Source: Leptospira kemamanensis
GTDB taxonomy: Bacteria > Spirochaetota > Leptospiria > Leptospirales > Leptospiraceae
DNA: 63,377 nt
Assembly (NCBI RefSeq): GCF_004769665.1
Contig: NZ_RQGG01000046.1
Location: 1 to 63,377 of the forward strand
Reading direction: 5' to 3'
The notes beneath the pieces were generated by a model. That model worked only from the letters and a program-made list of their open reading frames with translations, searched no databases and was not told where the DNA came from. A program made the position numbers and the translations under genes. Below are positions 59,841 to 63,377 of this stretch, in pieces (position 1 is the first letter of the stretch; every line of letters begins with the position of its first letter).

Positions 59841-59969
59841 TTTATTAGATTTCCAAACATTGGCTTTTTTGAAGTTTCCTTTTCTTTCTATTAATGCTTT
59901 TCATGGCAATCCCTTTCGCGTTGGGAAGGGGATCAAACTTTAATATATAGTTTCTTGTTCAGTCTTTAA

Positions 59970-60239
59970 CTAATCTTGGAATGGCCATCGACGTGGTTCT
60001 TTTTTACATTCTTCTATTTTCTTATATTCGTATAAGCAAAATAATATAGTCCTATCCAGCGATGAATTAGTTCTTCTTTCCTCAGGGATCGCATTATATA
60101 AAGCCAGTCCCGAAATACATACATCAAGAGAGTCATTTCCGTTTTGTGCATAACATTGTTCCTGAAAATTGCATTTCATCGTGATTGCTATCAAAACTAT
60201 GTAAATAATCCACTTTAAAAGTATTATTTGATTTTTCAT
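59970..60239 (-). CDS. Cysteine-rich small lipoprotein (CNFxEQC subtype)
   Basis: An 89-residue array member. Leader IIYIVLIAITMKC gives a lipobox Cys near residue 23, then NFQEQCYAQNGNDSLDVC, and TILFCLYEYKKIEECKKEPRRWPFQD at the end. It is the paralogue of the gene at 59197. The intergenic sequence upstream of both (CTCNGATCCTANTTCTAATTTCCATA as split words) is also conserved, showing that gene and flank were duplicated together. Confidence 0.78.
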   Translation of the reverse strand: MKNQIILLKWIIYIVLIAITMKCNFQEQCYAQNGNDSLDVCISGLALYNAIPEERRTNSSLDRTILFCLYEYKKIEECKKEPRRWPFQD

Positions 60240-60279
60240 AAAGACTTTTCCTTTTTAAAACTTTACTCAGATCCTATTT

Positions 60280-60454
60280 CTAATTTCCATAAAATCTTCC
60301 TATCGTCATATTACAAATTCCGTTTCTAGCAAATCTACCTGGTCGCATTACTAATCTTTCTTGGTTAACCATGAATTCGCCTTACAATGTAGGTGCATGT
60401 TGCAATAAAGAGTAATGGAAAAATAAACTTTAAGAAATAAGCAATTGAAAACAC
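60280..60454 (-). pseudogene. Remnant of a cysteine-rich lipoprotein gene
   Basis: Two broken pieces remain. A GTG-start frame (60454 to a TAA at 60365) encodes only a leader, KFIFPLLFIATC, with a lipobox-like Cys and a few residues. A second frame downstream gives RPGRFARNGICNM and ends IGRFYGN with a TAG at 60280-60282, matching the SYYGN end hidden behind the frameshift of the gene at 59532. The segment AGGAAAC-TCAAAAA-GCCA just upstream is shared with 59861-59880. The middle of the gene, with most Cys, has been lost. Confidence 0.65.
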
Positions 60455-60868
60455 ATCAGCAACTGGCTTTTTGATGTTTCCTATTGATAATGACTAAATT
60501 ATTTGATTCCGTCATTTTCCGCATAAAACTAACAATTTTACAAATTCATAACATACAATTTTACTCATTGGAACCCATTTTTTCTTCGCCCCATGTTTCC
60601 AAAACGTTTGGAACGGAATTCACGGGTTTTCAGAACGTTAAAATCGGTTTTTTGAAATTTTTTTTTATGAGGACGCTATAAAATACGTTTCTCGATCATT
60701 TCATTTTTGAATCTATTGATCCTATTGGGCAAGAGTTAGCAAAATTTAACCTTAACCCTAATTTTGTTAGTTGCTTTTTACTACAAACAAACGTTAGATT
60801 GACAAAATTTGGTATTTCCGTGTGAACCTTTCCTTAGAAATCCAAATTCTAAACCCATGGAGATACAA
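60455..60868. other. AT-rich intergenic stretch without a supported gene
   Basis: About 410 bp. A 65-codon frame exists on the plus strand (60484-60681) but is AT-driven (FRIKLTILQIHN, FFFMRTL) with no ribosome site and no relatives that I can see. The left end repeats the conserved flank of the lipoprotein array. A TTGACA at 60799-60804 has no matching -10. The promoter of the DUF2167 gene should lie at the right end. Confidence 0.5.
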
Positions 60869-61732
60869 ATGAAACATTTGAATACAATTCTTTTAGGATT
60901 GTTCCTTTTAACGTCGGCAGTTCATGCCGAAGATGATATTCTAAACAAAATCAACAACCTCAAATACCAAACTGGCAGTGTGACCATTGGTGAAAAACTG
61001 GCAACGATTAAGGTTCCCAAAGGATTTAAATTCCTTGATGCAAAACAAAGCCAATTTGTTCTACATGAAGTATGGGGGAATCCTTTAAACGAAGGTATCC
61101 TTGGGATGTTATTCAAAGCAGACCAATCTCCTATCAGTGACAACTTTACGTATGCCATTACTTATTCTTTTTCAGAGGATGGATATGTTAGCGATTCAGA
61201 TGTCAACGAAATCAACTATGATGATCTTTTGAAATCCATGAAAGAAGACATTAGCGAAGGCAATGAAGATCGCAAAAAAGAAGGATACCCGACGATGGAA
61301 CTTGTGGGTTGGGCCAATAAACCATTTTACGATGCCAATGCAAAAAAACTCCATTGGGCAAAAGAACTTCAATTTGAAGGAGATACAGTCAATACTCTCA
61401 ATTATAATATTCGAATCCTGGGCCGTAAAGGAATTCTGGAACTAAATGCGATCTCTGATATTGAAAAATTAAAATTAGTCCAAACTGATATTCCAGCCAT
61501 CCTTGCTTCTACTGAATTCAATGAAGGAGAAAAATATTCAGATTATTCTCCGGGCGTTGATAAAATGGCTGCTTATGGAATTGGTGGACTGATCGCTGGG
61601 AAAGTGTTAGCAAAAGCCGGATTTTTTGCCTTGTTACTTAAATTTTGGAAGGTCATTGCGATCGGTGCCATTGCTGCTCTTGGTTTCATCAAAAAACTTT
61701 TTACCAAAAAAGCAGACAATAGTTCCGTATAA
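60869..61732 (+). CDS. DUF2167 family membrane protein
   Basis: A 287-residue protein with a signal peptide (LNTILLGLFLLTSAVHAED) from the ATG at 60869, preceded by GGAG at 60859-60862. The DUF2167 domain spans about 35-235: YQTGSVTIGEKLATIKVPKGFKFLDAKQSQFVLHEVWGNP, GMLFKADQSP, and YSFSEDGYVSDSDVNEINYDDLLKSMKEDI followed by ELVGWANKPFYDANAKKLHWAKEL (read in parts). A C-terminal hydrophobic region (about 240-280, IGGLIAGKVLAKAGFFALLLKFWKVIAIGAIAALGFI) forms two helices, then a basic tail. The family's role is unknown. Confidence 0.9.
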   Translation: MKHLNTILLGLFLLTSAVHAEDDILNKINNLKYQTGSVTIGEKLATIKVPKGFKFLDAKQSQFVLHEVWGNPLNEGILGMLFKADQSPISDNFTYAITYSFSEDGYVSDSDVNEINYDDLLKSMKEDISEGNEDRKKEGYPTMELVGWANKPFYDANAKKLHWAKELQFEGDTVNTLNYNIRILGRKGILELNAISDIEKLKLVQTDIPAILASTEFNEGEKYSDYSPGVDKMAAYGIGGLIAGKVLAKAGFFALLLKFWKVIAIGAIAALGFIKKLFTKKADNSSV

Positions 61733-62205
61733 TAGGAATTATATTCTATAACCAATTTTCATATAAAGCAAATAGAAATCAAAACCTGGATAGGCTAAAA
61801 CCTAACCAGGTTTTCACTCTAGAATTCAGAAAATCTAAATGAATTGAAGCTAAACATTCAACAGAAGAGACAATGCACGAAGAAACAGATAAAAAGGAAT
61901 TTATACGATCTGGATACAGAGAAACGAATTAATCGAGAGTTTACATGGTTTGAGGATCCTTTTAGATTACATGCGTGTGGACGAATTGACGTTCATCAAA
62001 AATCTCAAACTCATTTTCCCAAATTTAGAAGAATTTGAAATCATCGATTTTACCAAAGCAGTCTTTATCAGCAAACTTTGGATCAAATCAAAGTAATTTC
62101 TCATTTTCGATTCCTAACCCTTTTCCAATGAAATGAATTTGCATGTGAATCGATCTACTATTATCATACAAAACTTCGTATAAACCAATAGACTGTATCA
62201 ATGAT
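61733..62205. other. Intergenic region with a degraded coding remnant
   Basis: A frame at about 61971-62096 (ATG to TAA, plus strand) encodes 41 residues ending LKLIFPNLEEFEIIDFTKAV...LWIKSK, which has the look of the end of a larger protein. The preceding 130 bp continue similar codon use but in shifted frames with stops. This suggests a decayed gene. No hairpin or promoter stands out, and I see no RNA gene. Confidence 0.35.
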
Positions 62206-62646
62206 TTATCGATTTTGAATTTTTTGAAACGAAACACAGGATGAAATTGTTTCCATTTTACCTGATTGTAGATCCTTACAACTCATCGAGATCAATTCTT
62301 TGTGGCATTGGTTATAAATCGTTTGAATTTCTAATGGATTAGATCCTATTAATTTATAAGCATTACTTTCCCGAAATCGTTTTTGACAATTGGTTTCATC
62401 CAATCGACCTTCCGTAAATTTTTTCAAATTTTCTGGAATTGTTTTCCATTCTGAATCTGCGCATTCACGAAATTTTTTACAAATTTCTGAAGTTAAACTT
62501 AAAGACTCATTTTGCCAATCAAGTTGGTTGATACCTTTCTCTTTTTTGCAAGATACAATGGAAATTAATAACAAAATAAATGCGAATAGGATCACAGTTG
62601 GTTTTAAAGTAAATCGAGAAATTGGATGATCATTTCGTTGGTACAT
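62206..62646 (-). CDS. Lipoprotein of unknown function
   Basis: A 146-residue protein from ATG 62646 (a TTG at 62661 is possible but not needed). Leader KPTVILFAFILLLISIVSC ends in a lipobox Cys near residue 33. Six Cys follow (SEICKKFRECADS, DETNCQKRF, NQCHKEL, MSCKDLQ, SSCVSF), more regular than in the nearby array. Helix-rich and charged (LTSEICKKFREC). It resembles TIGR04454-like leptospiral 'all-Cys' lipoproteins only in general style; I do not assign a family. Confidence 0.75.
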   Translation of the reverse strand: MYQRNDHPISRFTLKPTVILFAFILLLISIVSCKKEKGINQLDWQNESLSLTSEICKKFRECADSEWKTIPENLKKFTEGRLDETNCQKRFRESNAYKLIGSNPLEIQTIYNQCHKELISMSCKDLQSGKMETISSCVSFQKIQNR

Positions 62647-62845
62647 GTTCTTCGCCTTCAATTATTCTGAGTCAAATTATGAATGTAATTGCAAACCTAT
62701 CGTCTCAACCTTTTTGAATTTGAAAAGAAGAATTGTCAACTAGCGTAAATCTATTTCAAGATTTTCTTGGTTCATTTTAGAACCAAAGTTGGAATTTCCT
62801 ATGCGTCGTGGAAGGTTAGTGCTATTTCACTTGGGTGATAATTGC

Positions 62846-63010
62846 AATTCGGATATCATAACCGCAGTGGGGCTGTTGGGTGAAAATGGTAATTCGTTTA
62901 TCAGACAGAGTCTATGGAGCTGTTATTTGTAATTCGTTTATTGGACAGAGTATTGCTGGTGGTAATGGTAATTCGCTTATCGGACCGAGTATTGCAGGTG
63001 ATATTGGTAT
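62846..63010. repeat. Imperfect 39-45 bp tandem repeat
   Basis: The word AATTCG recurs at 62846, 62891, 62931 and 62970 (spacings 45, 40 and 39 bp), each followed by TTTAT/ATAT and a GGACAGAGTATTGCAGGTG-like segment. The last two copies are most alike. On the plus strand a 55-codon frame (62886-63053) reads the repeat as about 13-residue units (NSFIGQSIAGG, NSLIGPSIAGD). Whether it is coding is unclear. Confidence 0.75.
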
Positions 63011-63115
63011 GACGATTAACAAACGTATTAAATTGATGTTCTTGATCTTTTAAAGGGTCAGGTTCGATACTAACTTCCTTCGAAATCAAAAGTTTGATGG
63101 ATCGTCATTTATTAC

Positions 63116-63377
63116 TTAATAAGGACCGTCGTAATTATATTTTTCAATCGTTTTAATAAATTTTTTATTTCTATATAAATCCGCTACGTAGACAGTTCCA
63201 GCATATTCCATACCTTTCGTTTCATAAACAGAAAGAAAGATTTCTATTTTTGTTTTTGTATCTTGAATTTTACAAATATATCACGCATTTAAAATAGTTT
63301 CATCTAAGGATCTAAAATCTAAAGTTCTATCGACATTTTTTCTATCTTCTTCAATTTCATTTAACACATTTTTATAT
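63116..63377 (-). pseudogene. Gene fragment at the window edge with an in-frame stop
   Basis: Reading in from the right edge, a frame gives NEIEEDRKNVDRTLDFRSLDETILNA, then a TGA (63281-63283), then in the same frame YICKIQDTKTKIEIFLSVYETKG, and TVYVADLYRNKKFIKTIEKYNYDGPY with a TAA at 63116-63118 (read in parts). The codon use and amino-acid mix are protein-like on both sides of the TGA, which probably replaced a Trp codon. The N-terminal part lies outside. Family not recognised. Confidence 0.6.

Noticed and set aside
60484..60681. 65-codon plus-strand frame
   Set aside because: AT-rich composition alone explains it; no ribosome site, poly-Phe/Ile translation and no relation to neighbours.
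62901..63089. Minus-strand 62-codon frame across the tandem repeat
   Set aside because: It is the antisense of the repeat; repeats keep frames open on both strands, so no coding claim is made.
1..63377. CRISPR arrays, tRNA, rRNA, insertion sequences and prophage genes
   Set aside because: None seen. No regularly spaced direct repeats with spacers, no cloverleaf pattern, and no transposase, integrase or phage structural protein among the readable genes.

Overview
The window looks like a chromosomal segment of a Leptospira, probably from the free-living side of the genus. The evidence is an AT-rich genome (about 40% GC by eye), a spirochaete-type flagellar block (flbD-motA-motB-fliL), a 'spiro-SPASM' radical SAM protein, an SBBP-repeat lipoprotein of LipL53 type, many small lipoproteins with a relaxed spirochaetal lipobox, and a mix of Kdo, MCE and TonB envelope functions. 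The species assignment is inference; no rRNA or tRNA gene was seen to anchor it.

Layout. 1-6 kb: a membrane protein tail and a YdeI-like protein, then a leftward run MCE protein > glycosyltransferase > flbD > motA > motB > fliL > kdsB. 6-9.4 kb: an MDR oxidoreductase, two lipoproteins, an anchored protein and a fatty acid desaturase. 9.4-16 kb: lysC, a SurA-like foldase, a radical SAM/SPASM protein, an SpsF-PseG-like fusion and a TPR protein, read as one rightward run. 16-18.4 kb: pntA2-pntB with an orphan LuxR-type response regulator, but no pntA1. 18.7-23.2 kb: an acidic-tract lipoprotein, an Rrf2 regulator with an SDR partner (both preceded by the same palindrome) and a beta-propeller lipoprotein. 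23.2-27.7 kb: purF-queD-queC leftward; RNase D and a CoA-type Nudix hydrolase rightward. 27.7-32.6 kb: a vWA/TPR pair, then a double cNMP-binding protein, a STAS protein and an adenylate cyclase. 32.6-38.9 kb: gmd, an OprO/P-type porin, a lipoprotein and a DUF1501 + DUF1549/1553 pair. 38.9-42.3 kb: a zinc-ribbon/helical/SPFH three-gene cassette and a HigBA toxin-antitoxin locus. 42.3-50.9 kb: a cNMP-binding patatin phospholipase, a MATE exporter, an adenosine-deaminase-like protein, KtrB/KtrA potassium uptake and a BtuF-like protein. 50.9-53.3 kb: a Pho-box-like site in front of exbB-exbD-exbD-tonB. 53.3-57.2 kb: a structured intergenic element, a lipoprotein, a phasin-like protein under two palindromes, malic enzyme and an aquaglyceroporin.

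58-63.4 kb is accessory and decaying. It holds a leftward tandem array of small cysteine-rich lipoproteins in which one copy has an in-frame stop, one has a C-terminal frameshift and one survives only as two ends. A DUF2167 membrane protein, another lipoprotein, an imperfect 39-45 bp tandem repeat and a nonsense-interrupted gene fragment at the right edge follow.

The most promising under-described items are: the radical SAM/SPASM plus SpsF-PseG fusion module (likely surface or flagellar glycan chemistry), the zinc-ribbon/SPFH cassette, the cysteine-rich lipoprotein array, and three operator systems readable from sequence (Rrf2/SDR, Pho-like/TonB, phasin). Convergent gene pairs are repeatedly separated by strong inverted repeats that probably act as bidirectional terminators.
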